From DASUGM01 sp036274055 (GTDB taxonomy: Bacteria; Acidobacteriota; Vicinamibacteria; Vicinamibacterales; SCN-69-37), in contig DASUGM010000106.1 in the NCBI GenBank assembly GCA_036274055.1, positions 1 to 19,928 on the forward strand: DNA of 19,928 bases, read 5' to 3'. A program made the translations under genes and the position numbers. Shown here piece by piece: positions 7,109 to 14,460 of this stretch; the first letter of the stretch is position 1; the number at the start of each line of letters is the position of its first letter. The notes below the pieces were generated by a model. It was given only the letters and a program-made list of their open reading frames with translations, was not told the origin of the DNA and did not search any database.

Positions 7109-8458
7109 TCAGCCGCAGAACAGCTTGCAATCGAGGATTGCGATCTTGTCGATGACGTCCTGGACCTTGCCCCCAATCGTCGTCAGGGTGCTCTTCACAT
7201 TGCCGACACCGCTCGCAATGTCCTCGATCATCGTTTTGAATTTTTCAGTGTTGGCGAGCGCGCAGAACTCACCGACCAGGCCGGCGACCGCGGCCGGCAG
7301 GTCGTTGCGCGTGCAGAGCGCGATCTGCGATTTGAAGCCGGCGATGACCTGGCCGGGATCGCGCAACGTCGAGCGCAGGTCTTCCGGCAACGGGACCACA
7401 TCGGCGAGCTTGGCCAGCGGGCCGCCGTTCCGAATCGCCGAGAAGGGGTCGGAGCCGCTCGAGAATCCCGGCAGCGCATCGAGCGCTGCACTGGCGCGCG
7501 CCTCGTTGATTTGCAGCTGTTCGGCCAATGCCAGGAGCTTGCTGGTGAGGTCCTGAGTAGACGCCGCCGGGTTCGAGACCGACGCGGCCATGCGCTGTTG
7601 CGTCGGCGTCAGGCTGGCGTTCGCGCTCGCACCGAGCTCTCGACAAATCGAGAATTTCGGTGAGGCCGTGCCCTTCAGCGCCGCGCCGAAGTCGAACCCC
7701 ATCGGCGCCTTGACCTTTCCCATCACGCCGTTGCCGAAACCTTCCGCGCCGACTCGTCCTTCGAACTCCGCGTCGATCTTGCCGCCGTATTCGACGCCGC
7801 CCTCGAGTTCGGCGGCCAGCTCAAAGCAGATTTCCTTCTTGACCGGATCCAATAGTTGATCCAGCTTGGTGTTCACCGTCACCAGAGCGGCGAGAATCGC
7901 GTCGTTCGGATTGAGATGCGGATCCTTCGGACCCTCGGCCGCGGGGGGCGTCGCCGCCGCGCTCTTCGGCGCCGGCGTGGCCTCACCAGCATCGGTGGAG
8001 TCATTCACGTGAGCCACTGGGGCATCGCCGTTCTGCGAGCGGTCGTCTTCGGGCTCGGATTTGCCGGCGACGGTGAAGGCCAACCCGGCTGACCAGTCGC
8101 CCGGCCCGTTTGGTCCGAGTTCGCGCAGGAACCACATGTAGCGTGTGCCTGACCGCAGACAGTCGGACGCCGACGGCGTCCACGACGACGCGCGGGCTGG
8201 AAGCACGGCGGTCAGTACCGGACTGGCGCTCAGTTGTGCGGCCTCATCGAGGATGTAGACCCCGACTTCGTGCGCCGACGTCGCGGCGCCGGGCGCCCAA
8301 CTGAAGGTGGGGCACGACGACGCCAGGAGCGCCCGCCTGGCCGCCCCCGGTGACACCGGTTGCGGTCCTTGGGATGGAGTGGGCTGTGCGGACGCCGATG
8401 CGCTGCACAGGGTCAACGCGGCAATCAGACAGAGGACGCGCGCGCAGCTCGGGAACAT
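7109..8458 (-). CDS. Secreted protein of unknown function with N-terminal FN3-like domain
   Basis: The 449-residue product has a clear signal peptide (1-24, cleavage at ASA-QP). Residues about 47-131 resemble a fibronectin type III-like domain (CPTFSWAPGA ... YILDEAAQL ... GTRYMWFLRELGPNGPGDWS ... AFTV). A disordered Pro/Ala/Asp linker follows to about 185. The C-terminal half is Ala-rich, helical and weakly repetitive (NAILAALVTVNTKLDQLLDP ... LTSKLLALAEQLQINEARAS ... IASGVGNVKSTLTTIGGKVQ), interrupted by a Gly-rich strand stretch near 215-265 (GGVEYGGKIDAEFEGRVGAEG). It ends CKLFCG. I recognise no catalytic motif; an extracellular structural or binding role is a guess. GGAGG at 8466-8470 sets the start, and a TTGACA promoter lies at 8500-8528. 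It is the first gene of an operon with the small exported protein downstream. Confidence 0.8.
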   Translation of the reverse strand: MFPSCARVLCLIAALTLCSASASAQPTPSQGPQPVSPGAARRALLASSCPTFSWAPGAATSAHEVGVYILDEAAQLSASPVLTAVLPARASSWTPSASDCLRSGTRYMWFLRELGPNGPGDWSAGLAFTVAGKSEPEDDRSQNGDAPVAHVNDSTDAGEATPAPKSAAATPPAAEGPKDPHLNPNDAILAALVTVNTKLDQLLDPVKKEICFELAAELEGGVEYGGKIDAEFEGRVGAEGFGNGVMGKVKAPMGFDFGAALKGTASPKFSICRELGASANASLTPTQQRMAASVSNPAASTQDLTSKLLALAEQLQINEARASAALDALPGFSSGSDPFSAIRNGGPLAKLADVVPLPEDLRSTLRDPGQVIAGFKSQIALCTRNDLPAAVAGLVGEFCALANTEKFKTMIEDIASGVGNVKSTLTTIGGKVQDVIDKIAILDCKLFCG

Positions 8459-8499
8459 GGGAGGACCTCCAGAGGGCCAGATTAAGGAGAGAGGGCGGA

Positions 8500-8528
8500 A
8501 TTTCAGCGTTTTGTCGGTTGGTTGTCAA
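8500..8528 (-). promoter_or_regulatory. Sigma-70 type promoter for the secreted-protein operon
   Basis: On the minus strand a perfect -35 hexamer TTGACA (8528-8523) is followed by a 17-base spacer and TGAAAT (8505-8500), matching TATAAT at four of six positions. Transcription would start near 8493, giving a leader of about 35 bases that contains GGAGG. This is the best promoter match in the window. Confidence 0.6.
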
Positions 8529-8555
8529 GCGCCGGGGCGAGGCGAGCTTCGAGCG

Positions 8556-10907
8556 TCACTCGGCCCTGAGCGCCACGATCGGATCGATGCGCTCCGCGCG
8601 CCGCGCCGGCAAGTACGCGGCGATCATCGTCGAGATGAGCACGACGACGGACGCGATCGCGAGGGTCGCCGGATCGCGCGTATCGACTTTGAAGAGCTGC
8701 GCTTCCGCGAGTGTCGCGAGGAGCCGCGTCGCGAGCAGTCCTGCGATCAGCCCGATCGCGACTGGCCAGAGCATCTGTCGCATGGTCAGAACGACCAGCG
8801 AGCGCGGGCTCGCGCCGATGGCGAGGCGGATGCCGAGTTCGCGCGTGCGCGTCGCGACCAGGAAACTGACCAGGCCGAAGAGTCCAAGCGCGGTGAGCCC
8901 GAGCGCGATGCCGGCGAACGACGCCAGGACCGTTGTCTGGAAGCGCGGGTTCTTGATCGGCGTCGTTTCTCCAATCAAGTCGTTCCACCATCGTGCGGTC
9001 ACGCCGGACGTCGGCGCGACGGCGAGGATCGCCGCCGACAGTTCCTTCGGCAGCGTGCCCGTCCGCGATCGAGCCCGCGCCACGATCGTCATTGGATAGA
9101 CGCGCGGACCGGCGGGCAGGGAGTACGCGCCCGGCCGATCTTCACGATCGAGCGACATTCGCACGTCGCTGACGACACCGACGATCCGCCAGGTGGTGTC
9201 GCGGCCGTTGTTGACTGTCTGTCCAATCGCGTCGGTGTCGCCGAACAGCATCTTCGCCGCCGCTTCGGAGACGACCATATCGACGACCGCGCCAGGTTCG
9301 CTCCATTCAAGGGAGCGTCCTCGCAGCAGCCGGATGCCGACCGCGTCGAAGTAACCAGGCAGCACCTGATCGACACCGCCGACGGTCGCGCCGGTACTGG
9401 GATGCCTGATTCCGGTCCACGGCACTTGCCCCGTCGTCGCCGGGAGCCGGCCGGTACCGCCGGCCGCCTCGATACCCGGATACGCGCGGACGAGATCGAC
9501 GAGCTGACGGTAGAGCTGCATCGCGTCTCGCGGCGTTTCCGGTGCGGCGACGCTGATCGTCAGGACGTTGGCCGGCTCGAAGCCGAGCGGCGTCCGGAGG
9601 ACGGCGACGAAGGCGCGCGCCGCGACCAGGGCGCCAAACACCAGCACGATCGCGAACGCCACCTGGACCGCCACCATCGGTCGGCCGACCCGGCCCTTCG
9701 CGCGGGCCCGGTTCGACGGGCGTTGACGGATGAGCGCCTGCACGTCGAGCCGCGTCGATCGCCACGCCGGCAACGCCGCGAATGCCAGGCTGGCGCCGAT
9801 ACCCACCGAAAACGCAATTGCCGCGACGCGCCAGCCGATCCCCACGGGCGCGTTGCCGTAAGCAACCGAGGGGACCATCGCTTTGATCGCATCGAAGCTG
9901 ACGAGATTGAGAGCAATGGCAGCGGCCGAGCCAATTGCGCCGACGATCAGCCCTTCGAGAAGGACGGGACGCAGGACGCGCAGACGACTGGCGCCGAGGG
10001 AGAGACGCACGGCGTGTTCTCTCTCCTGACGCCGGCCGCGCGCGAGCAGGAGGTTGGCGAGATTGGCGCACGCCAGCAACAGCAGGAGCAGCCCGGCGGC
10101 CACGAGAAAGCGCATGATCGGCCGGCCGGTCGGATAGATCGTCTGCCGGATATCGACGAGCGTCGGCACACCGGAGTTCTGCGCCGTCTGCAATGGCCGC
10201 ACGATCGCGTCGATCTCGGCCTGCGCCTGCTCGCGGGTGACGCCTGGCTCCAGTCGGTAGATGGGATGAAAAGCATTACTGGGCGGTCCCGACGCCGGCG
10301 CCAGCATCGCAATCACCTCCGGACGCCCGCTGAAGAATGTTCCGGCGGGAAACACGAAGTCCCTTGGCAGCACGCCGAGCACCGTGGTTGTGCGGGTGCC
10401 GAACGTGACGTCGCGTCCGACGATCGTCCGGTCGCCGCCGAATCGCGTTTGCCAGGACGAAAAACTCAGCACCGCCACGCGTTCGAAATCAGCCGCGTCG
10501 GCCGCGGTGAACATCCGCCCGAGGGCGGGCGTCACGCCGAGAATGTCGAAGTAGTTCGCTGACGTGCGCAGCATCGGCACCGACTGGCGGCCGCTTGCGG
10601 TCTCGATCGGGAGGGAGCTGCTCTGAATTCTGCCAGCACTGCTCAGACCGCGGTGGGCGTGGTCAATTGCCTCGAGGTGGGCGCCGGGGATGTTCGTGTA
10701 CTGCTGACCGGTTTGCGGGTCGCGCATCACGACCAGGAAGAGCCGGTCGGCGTCGCGGTACGGCAGCGGCCGGAACAGCACGGCATCGGCGATGCTGAGG
10801 ATCGCGGTGTTCGCGCCGATGGCGACGGCAACGGTGAGCGCGGCGATGATCGTGAAACCCGGCGAGTGTCTCAGCCGGCGCAGCGCGAATTTCAGGTCGT
10901 TGAGCAT
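8556..10907 (-). CDS. ADOP-family (MacB/FtsX-type) permease without ATPase
   Basis: The 783-residue product has two MacB-like halves, each a periplasmic domain plus an FtsX-type membrane domain. It begins MLNDLKFALRRLRHSPGFT with a first transmembrane helix near 18-42 (FTIIAALTVAVAIGANTAI). A periplasmic domain follows to about 265, then helices near 268-290, 325-345 and 363-385, and a further helix near 415 that opens the second half. The second periplasmic domain is about 440-670, and the last three helices (about 675-775) carry the conserved TRTRELGIRLAIGAS loop. The protein ends with the family signature YLPARRAERIDPIVALRAE. This layout fits the acidobacterial duplicated orphan permeases, whose transported substrate is generally unknown. 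No ATP-binding subunit is adjacent, as is usual for the family. AGGGAG at 10913-10918 precedes the ATG by five bases. A perfect palindrome separates it from the eIF1-like gene upstream, so it may be read through from that operon. Confidence 0.92.
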   Translation of the reverse strand: MLNDLKFALRRLRHSPGFTIIAALTVAVAIGANTAILSIADAVLFRPLPYRDADRLFLVVMRDPQTGQQYTNIPGAHLEAIDHAHRGLSSAGRIQSSSLPIETASGRQSVPMLRTSANYFDILGVTPALGRMFTAADAADFERVAVLSFSSWQTRFGGDRTIVGRDVTFGTRTTTVLGVLPRDFVFPAGTFFSGRPEVIAMLAPASGPPSNAFHPIYRLEPGVTREQAQAEIDAIVRPLQTAQNSGVPTLVDIRQTIYPTGRPIMRFLVAAGLLLLLLACANLANLLLARGRRQEREHAVRLSLGASRLRVLRPVLLEGLIVGAIGSAAAIALNLVSFDAIKAMVPSVAYGNAPVGIGWRVAAIAFSVGIGASLAFAALPAWRSTRLDVQALIRQRPSNRARAKGRVGRPMVAVQVAFAIVLVFGALVAARAFVAVLRTPLGFEPANVLTISVAAPETPRDAMQLYRQLVDLVRAYPGIEAAGGTGRLPATTGQVPWTGIRHPSTGATVGGVDQVLPGYFDAVGIRLLRGRSLEWSEPGAVVDMVVSEAAAKMLFGDTDAIGQTVNNGRDTTWRIVGVVSDVRMSLDREDRPGAYSLPAGPRVYPMTIVARARSRTGTLPKELSAAILAVAPTSGVTARWWNDLIGETTPIKNPRFQTTVLASFAGIALGLTALGLFGLVSFLVATRTRELGIRLAIGASPRSLVVLTMRQMLWPVAIGLIAGLLATRLLATLAEAQLFKVDTRDPATLAIASVVVLISTMIAAYLPARRAERIDPIVALRAE

Positions 10908-10918
10908 CGCAGCTCCCT

Positions 10919-10968
10919 GGGGTCAAACACGGGTCAGACCCCTTGGGGTCTGACCCGTGTTTGACCCC
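10919..10968. repeat. Perfect 24-bp-arm palindrome, REP-like
   Basis: Two perfectly complementary 24-base arms (10919-10942 and 10945-10968) are separated by TT. The arm contains GGGGTCA, ACACGGGTCA and GACCCC, so the GGTCA word occurs twice within each arm. It fills nearly the whole spacer between the eIF1-like stop codon (10970) and the permease ribosome binding site (10913-10918). There is no U-tract. From memory, GGGTCAGACCCC-type palindromes recur in some soil bacterial genomes next to REP-associated transposases, so this may be a dispersed REP element. Confidence 0.9.
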
Positions 10969-10969
10969 G

Positions 10970-11383
10970 CTATCCGATCGTGACCTTCCGCACCCCGCGC
11001 ACCGTCAGCAGCTTCGGCAGCCGATCGCGCTGGTCGCCCTGCAGGACCAGGTTGTTGCCCTCGACGACGCCGCCGCAGCCAAGGCCGGCTTTGAGCGCCT
11101 TCAGCCAGCGATCGCGCTCGGTCGGCTGCAGGTCCATGTGCTCGACGACCGTGACTTCCTTGCCGCCGCGACCCGTCCGCTCGAGGCGCACCACCGCGCG
11201 CGGGATCGATCGGCCGCCGCTCGCCGATGGTTGTGACTTGGACGCCGCCGGGGCGGCCGCGGTTGGAACCGGAAGGGGATCGGGCAGCTGCGATCGCAGC
11301 GGCGCCAGCGCCCCGAACGGATTGTGAAACGGTGTCCCGCCCGCGTCCGGCGGCGCGTTCCTGCTCTTGTCGTCCTTACTCAC
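10970..11383 (-). CDS. eIF1/SUI1-like translation factor (YciH type)
   Basis: The predicted 137-residue protein is a bacterial homologue of translation initiation factor eIF1, thought to bind the small ribosomal subunit and affect start-site fidelity. The first ~65 residues are a Pro/Ala-rich, probably disordered extension. The SUI1 domain follows, with RLERTGRGGKEVTVVEHMDL, then LKAGLGCGGVVEGNNLVLQG and DQRDRLPKLLTVRGVRKVTIG; the GCGG turn and QGDQR are family hallmarks. I place the start at GTG 11383 because GTGAGTAA overlaps the YajQ stop codon by eight bases, a usual sign of translational coupling. An upstream ATG at 11425 would overlap YajQ by 50 bases and add an uncharacteristic sequence. 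The stop codon is one base from the perfect palindrome. Confidence 0.85.
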   Translation of the reverse strand: MSKDDKSRNAPPDAGGTPFHNPFGALAPLRSQLPDPLPVPTAAAPAASKSQPSASGGRSIPRAVVRLERTGRGGKEVTVVEHMDLQPTERDRWLKALKAGLGCGGVVEGNNLVLQGDQRDRLPKLLTVRGVRKVTIG

Positions 11384-11876
11384 GGTAGTTGCCGAACTGC
11401 AGCTCGCAGTCGAAGTCCCCGGCACGCAACAGCCGCATCGCGTTCTGCAGCTCGTCCTTGGACGGCGACGACACTCGCACCTGATCGCCCTGAATCGAGC
11501 CCTGGACTTTCTTGAGGTTGGCGTCCTTGAGGAACTTCACGATCTTCTTCGCCGACTCGATCGGCACGCCCTGCTGAAGTTCCACTTTTCGCTTCACCAG
11601 CCCGCCGGCGATCGGCTCGACGTCCGACGGCTTCATGTTCTTCACCGGCACGCCGCGCCGGATCATCCGGGTCTGCAGGATCTCCCACACGGCGTCCATC
11701 TTGAAGTTGTCGTCGGCAATCAGCTCGATCAGGTTCTCGGTTTTCTTCAGCTCGATCGACGACTTCGATCCCTTGAAGTCGTAACGCTGAGCGATCTCTT
11801 TCTTCGCCTGGTTGACGGAGTTGTCGACTTCCTGGAGATCGACGGTCGAGGTGATATCGAAGGACGCGGAGGCCAT
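11376..11876 (-). CDS. yajQ: YajQ family nucleotide-binding protein
   Basis: The 166-residue product matches YajQ over its full length (family about 160-165). It opens MASASFDITSTVDLQEVDNSV, followed by RYDFKGSKSSIEL, the central RRGVPVKNM, KKIVKFLKDANLKKVQGSIQ and QVRVSSPSKDELQ, and ends FDCELQFGNYRE. Family members are cytosolic, bind nucleotides or RNA, and some bind cyclic di-GMP to influence transcription; the exact role here is not visible. There is no clear Shine-Dalgarno sequence before the ATG. The gene follows a word-repeat hairpin that separates it from the DUF4139 gene, and its stop overlaps the start of the eIF1-like gene. The two would be made together, linking a nucleotide-binding regulator with a translation factor. 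Confidence 0.95.
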   Translation of the reverse strand: MASASFDITSTVDLQEVDNSVNQAKKEIAQRYDFKGSKSSIELKKTENLIELIADDNFKMDAVWEILQTRMIRRGVPVKNMKPSDVEPIAGGLVKRKVELQQGVPIESAKKIVKFLKDANLKKVQGSIQGDQVRVSSPSKDELQNAMRLLRAGDFDCELQFGNYRE

Positions 11877-11891
11877 GCGGGGATCTTAGTT

Positions 11892-11975
11892 GGCTCAGGG
11901 CTCAGGGCTCAAGGCTCGGTGCCTCAAGCCATGAGCCCCGAACCTCGCCGAGCCCTGAGCCGCGAGCCCTGAGCC
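11892..11975. repeat. Inverted repeat built from a GGCTCAGG word
   Basis: The left arm (11892-11921) repeats GGCTCAGG or GGCTCAAG in tandem, and the right arm (11943-11975) carries the reverse complement words with small differences. GGCTCAGGGCTC at the outer left pairs perfectly with GAGCCCTGAGCC at the outer right, and GGCTCGG pairs with CCGAGCC further in. It begins at the last base of the DUF4139 stop codon (minus strand) and ends 15 bases before the YajQ start codon. There is no U-tract. Confidence 0.88.
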
Positions 11976-13447
11976 TAGTACGTCACCCGAATGCGATACC
12001 GAAGCACCGACGTCCCGTCCACCGCGACCGGCACGTTGAACTGCGCCGCGAACGCCGCGGTTTTCGTGTAGTTGTAGGTCGACCGCAGGATTTGCCAGGT
12101 GCCGCCAACCGGCTCGTTGACCTCGACCGTCACCGGGATCGCCTTGTGGTTGCGCAGCGTGATCTCGAACTCCATCTCGTAGACGTTGGTCGCGATCTTC
12201 TGGAAGTCGGTCTGCTTGCGTTCGCAGACGACGTCGAAGGCGTTGCCGATCTTCAGATTGATGATCTCGTCCTTCGGCGTGTGGTTGATGTGATCTTCGC
12301 CGACGAACTGCAACCCGCCTTTCGAATCCGCCTGGTAGACGCGCACGGTGCCCATCGGCATCGGCATCCCGAGGCCGGCGGTCGTCTCATTCTTGAGCTG
12401 ATAGAACACCTGCACGTCGTCTTTCAGCGGCGCGCTCGGCGAGTAGGGGTTGCGGTAGTAGAAGTTCTGCCCGTTGACCACGTAACGCTTGACCACCGGA
12501 AACCCGGTCGCGTTCAGCATCGCCACCTGCTTGGTCTCGGCGTTGTTGATGCTGGTCTTGTGGCCGAGCGTGTAGAGGTGGTAATCGCTGAACGATTCCT
12601 GCGCCATCGGCGCCGCGGCCTCGGCGCGCTGGGACTTGAGGGCGTCGCGCATCTCGTTCAATTGCTGCCGGACGCGGTTCAGGTCGCCGGCGACGAGCTG
12701 CAGCGACGCGTTCTTGAACCCCGTACCGCTGCCGTTTTTCAGGGTGACCCAGCCATCGAGGTCGGCGTTCCTGTCGTCGCGCGCCACGGTCAGCACGTAG
12801 TCGGCGTTCCACGCCAGGTTGGTGGCGAGATACGACGCTTCGACGCGATGCCGGCTGCCGCCGCCGTTGTCGAGCGTCCAGATCAGCGTCGGGCGCGAGT
12901 AGAGGTTGCCCGGCAGCTCGGGAAAGCGGATGTGATCGGCGTGCAGGCCGGTGATGATCTCGCCGTTGATCTGCCACACCGGCGCGTTGTTGTAGCTGAG
13001 CAGGCGCGCCGTCACTTCCTCCTCGCGCGTCGATCCGCCGACGGTGCGCGATCGCACCAGCGTCACGTCCCTGCCGACGTACTTCTTCAGCAGCTTTTCA
13101 GGTTCGAGCAGGTCGTACTCGTAGTTCTGCTCGATGACGCTGAGGCGCGTCGGCTCGGTGAGCGACCGAAAATGTACGGTCGCCGGATTGACGGTCGCGG
13201 CGATGTCCATGAAATGCAGGTCAGACTGGCCGCGCGCCAGAGTGATGTTGCGGACGTCGCGGATCAGCGCGATGTTCGAGTTGTAGACGGTGAGCGCCAA
13301 CTCGGCCTGGTCGTCGAGCGTCGTCGTGCCGTTCTGCGGCGCGGCCCACGGCGTATCGGGTGCGATGCCGGGTTGGAAACGTCCCGGAATGATGAAGAAG
13401 AGACCTGTGAAGGCGGCGGCGAGCGCAACGGTTGAACGGACCGACAT
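11975..13447 (-). CDS. DUF4139 domain-containing exported protein
   Basis: The 490-residue product has a signal or anchor segment (VALAAAFTGLFFIIPG, about 7-22). The remainder resembles DUF4139 (MuiA-like) proteins. Landmarks are ELALTVYNSNIALIRDVRNI near 49-68, LPGNLYSRPTLIWTLDNGG near 178-196, RVEASYLATNLAWNADYVL near 200-219, and the C-terminal EITLRNHKAIPVTVEVNEP ... SVLRYRIRVTY. Such proteins are predicted to be beta-rich and extracytoplasmic. The family name comes from a mucoidy inhibitor and the biochemical role is unknown. AAGGAG at 13455-13460 fixes the start. A 21-bp dyad lies at 13480-13500, and the anti-sigma gene ends 95 bases upstream. The gene could be co-transcribed with the sigma/anti-sigma pair or be a target of it. 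The stop codon abuts the GGCTCAGG-word hairpin. Confidence 0.85.
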   Translation of the reverse strand: MSVRSTVALAAAFTGLFFIIPGRFQPGIAPDTPWAAPQNGTTTLDDQAELALTVYNSNIALIRDVRNITLARGQSDLHFMDIAATVNPATVHFRSLTEPTRLSVIEQNYEYDLLEPEKLLKKYVGRDVTLVRSRTVGGSTREEEVTARLLSYNNAPVWQINGEIITGLHADHIRFPELPGNLYSRPTLIWTLDNGGGSRHRVEASYLATNLAWNADYVLTVARDDRNADLDGWVTLKNGSGTGFKNASLQLVAGDLNRVRQQLNEMRDALKSQRAEAAAPMAQESFSDYHLYTLGHKTSINNAETKQVAMLNATGFPVVKRYVVNGQNFYYRNPYSPSAPLKDDVQVFYQLKNETTAGLGMPMPMGTVRVYQADSKGGLQFVGEDHINHTPKDEIINLKIGNAFDVVCERKQTDFQKIATNVYEMEFEITLRNHKAIPVTVEVNEPVGGTWQILRSTYNYTKTAAFAAQFNVPVAVDGTSVLRYRIRVTY

Positions 13448-13479
13448 GGGACAGCTCCTTGGGTGGAGTTCGGGTGTCC

Positions 13480-13500
13480 TTTATGCAGCCAGTGCATAAA
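13480..13500. promoter_or_regulatory. Perfect 8-bp dyad upstream of the DUF4139 gene, possible operator
   Basis: TTTATGCA (13480-13487) and TGCATAAA (13493-13500) form a perfect inverted repeat around GCCAG. It sits 33 bases upstream of the DUF4139 ATG, in a GC-rich spacer where such an AT-rich dyad stands out. It could bind a dimeric regulator. As a transcript it could also fold into a hairpin, but no U-tract follows. Confidence 0.45.
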
Positions 13501-13542
13501 AGCCACCCGACCTCGTTTTCGCTGTCCCTAGAACGGAGCCGG

Positions 13543-14460
13543 TCAGAAATCTTGCAGCTTCCGCTGAATCCAGGTAATTCCGGCGTCTTTTGTGACGAAG
13601 TCGCGGCCGTCGGCGGTCCGGACCGTGGCTGAGACCGCGTCCGTCGCGGTGACCGCAACCAGCGCCGTGAGCTCGGGAAAAGCGAGCCGGCGCCAGATCT
13701 GGCCGTCGGTCGTGAGGAGGACGACGCCGTTCCCGCCGACCAGCCAGCAGACATTGCGAGCCGGCGAGACGCCGGCGACGAGCGGCGCCGACACCGGCAG
13801 CTGTTGTGCGCTCCAGGTCGCGCCGCCGTCGATCGTCTTTTCGACGCCGGCAGTGGACACCCGCCACCTCACCGCAGAATTCGGCGAGCGCACTTCGATC
13901 ACTTGCGACACGCGATCGAGCGCCGCGGGCGCCGTTTGTCTCAGGGCTTCCTGCCTGGCGACGTCGGCCTTCTTCTTTGCGTCCTTGAGTTCATCCTGGC
14001 GGCTCCGCGCGCTGAACTCGTTCTTCGTTGCCGCGTTTTGACGACGCTCTTTGGACAGCGCAGCGGTATCGCGCGCGGGCGACTGGTCGCTGAGCGTTTT
14101 CGCCGCTGCCTGGGCGGCCGGTGGCGGCACCGGCGTCGACGGTGCCGGTGCCTCGGCGACCTTCGATTGCTCCTCGAACGCCGGCGTCGGCGGATTGCGC
14201 TGCGCGACGGCGAACCAAACGATGATCGCCGCGGCGCCAGCGACCGGCACCAGCCAGCTCATCCACCAGCGCGATGATTGCGCCGCGGAAACCGCGTTGG
14301 CGGGCGGATCGATGCGCACCATCGTCGCGACCAGCGCCTGACAGCGCGCGCAGCCGGCGACATGCGCCTGCGCGGCCGCGAGTGCCGCGGCCGGCAGCCC
14401 ATCATCCATCCACGCCGCGAGCGTCTCGGCGTCGAGGCAGTCTGGAGTGACCTCGGTCAT
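13543..14460 (-). CDS. Transmembrane anti-sigma factor with zinc-finger and C-terminal YCF48-like domain
   Basis: The 305-residue product should hold the adjacent sigma factor at the membrane. The N-terminus has a zf-HC2-type zinc motif (H33-x3-C37-x2-C40 in AHVAGCARC, with Cys8 a possible fourth ligand). One transmembrane helix lies at about 67-86 (SWLVPVAGAAAIIVWFAVA). A Pro/Ala and then charged, coiled-coil-prone linker (about 95-185, with KDAKKKADVARQEALR) reaches an extracytoplasmic C-terminal domain at about 190-305. That domain has blade-like repeats: WRVSTAGVEKTIDGGATWSA, CWLVGGNGVVLLTTDGQIWR and TVRTADGRDFVTKDAGITWI. These resemble the YCF48/photosystem-assembly BNR-type propeller, though only about three blades are present. 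Its ATG overlaps the sigma-factor TGA as ATGA (14457-14460). The likely role is sensing an envelope signal through the external domain, but the signal is unknown. Confidence 0.88.
   Translation of the reverse strand: MTEVTPDCLDAETLAAWMDDGLPAAALAAAQAHVAGCARCQALVATMVRIDPPANAVSAAQSSRWWMSWLVPVAGAAAIIVWFAVAQRNPPTPAFEEQSKVAEAPAPSTPVPPPAAQAAAKTLSDQSPARDTAALSKERRQNAATKNEFSARSRQDELKDAKKKADVARQEALRQTAPAALDRVSQVIEVRSPNSAVRWRVSTAGVEKTIDGGATWSAQQLPVSAPLVAGVSPARNVCWLVGGNGVVLLTTDGQIWRRLAFPELTALVAVTATDAVSATVRTADGRDFVTKDAGITWIQRKLQDF

Noticed and set aside
8461..8471. GGAGGTCCTCC palindrome before the secreted-protein start codon as an operator
   Set aside because: It is explained by the GGAGG ribosome binding site at 8466-8470; the complementary half is short and likely due to chance.
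8307..10562. Long plus-strand open frame opposite the permease gene
   Set aside because: Its product is extremely rich in Arg, Asp and His, with no recognisable domain, and it lies antisense to a well-supported permease. High GC content lengthens such antisense frames.
8556..10907. Naming the permease macB or ftsX
   Set aside because: It has duplicated permease halves and no ATPase domain or adjacent ATPase gene, which fits the orphan permease family rather than true MacB or FtsX.
12092..13435. Long plus-strand open frame opposite the DUF4139 gene
   Set aside because: The product is rich in Val, Arg and Asp without domain signatures and mirrors the antisense of a recognisable protein.
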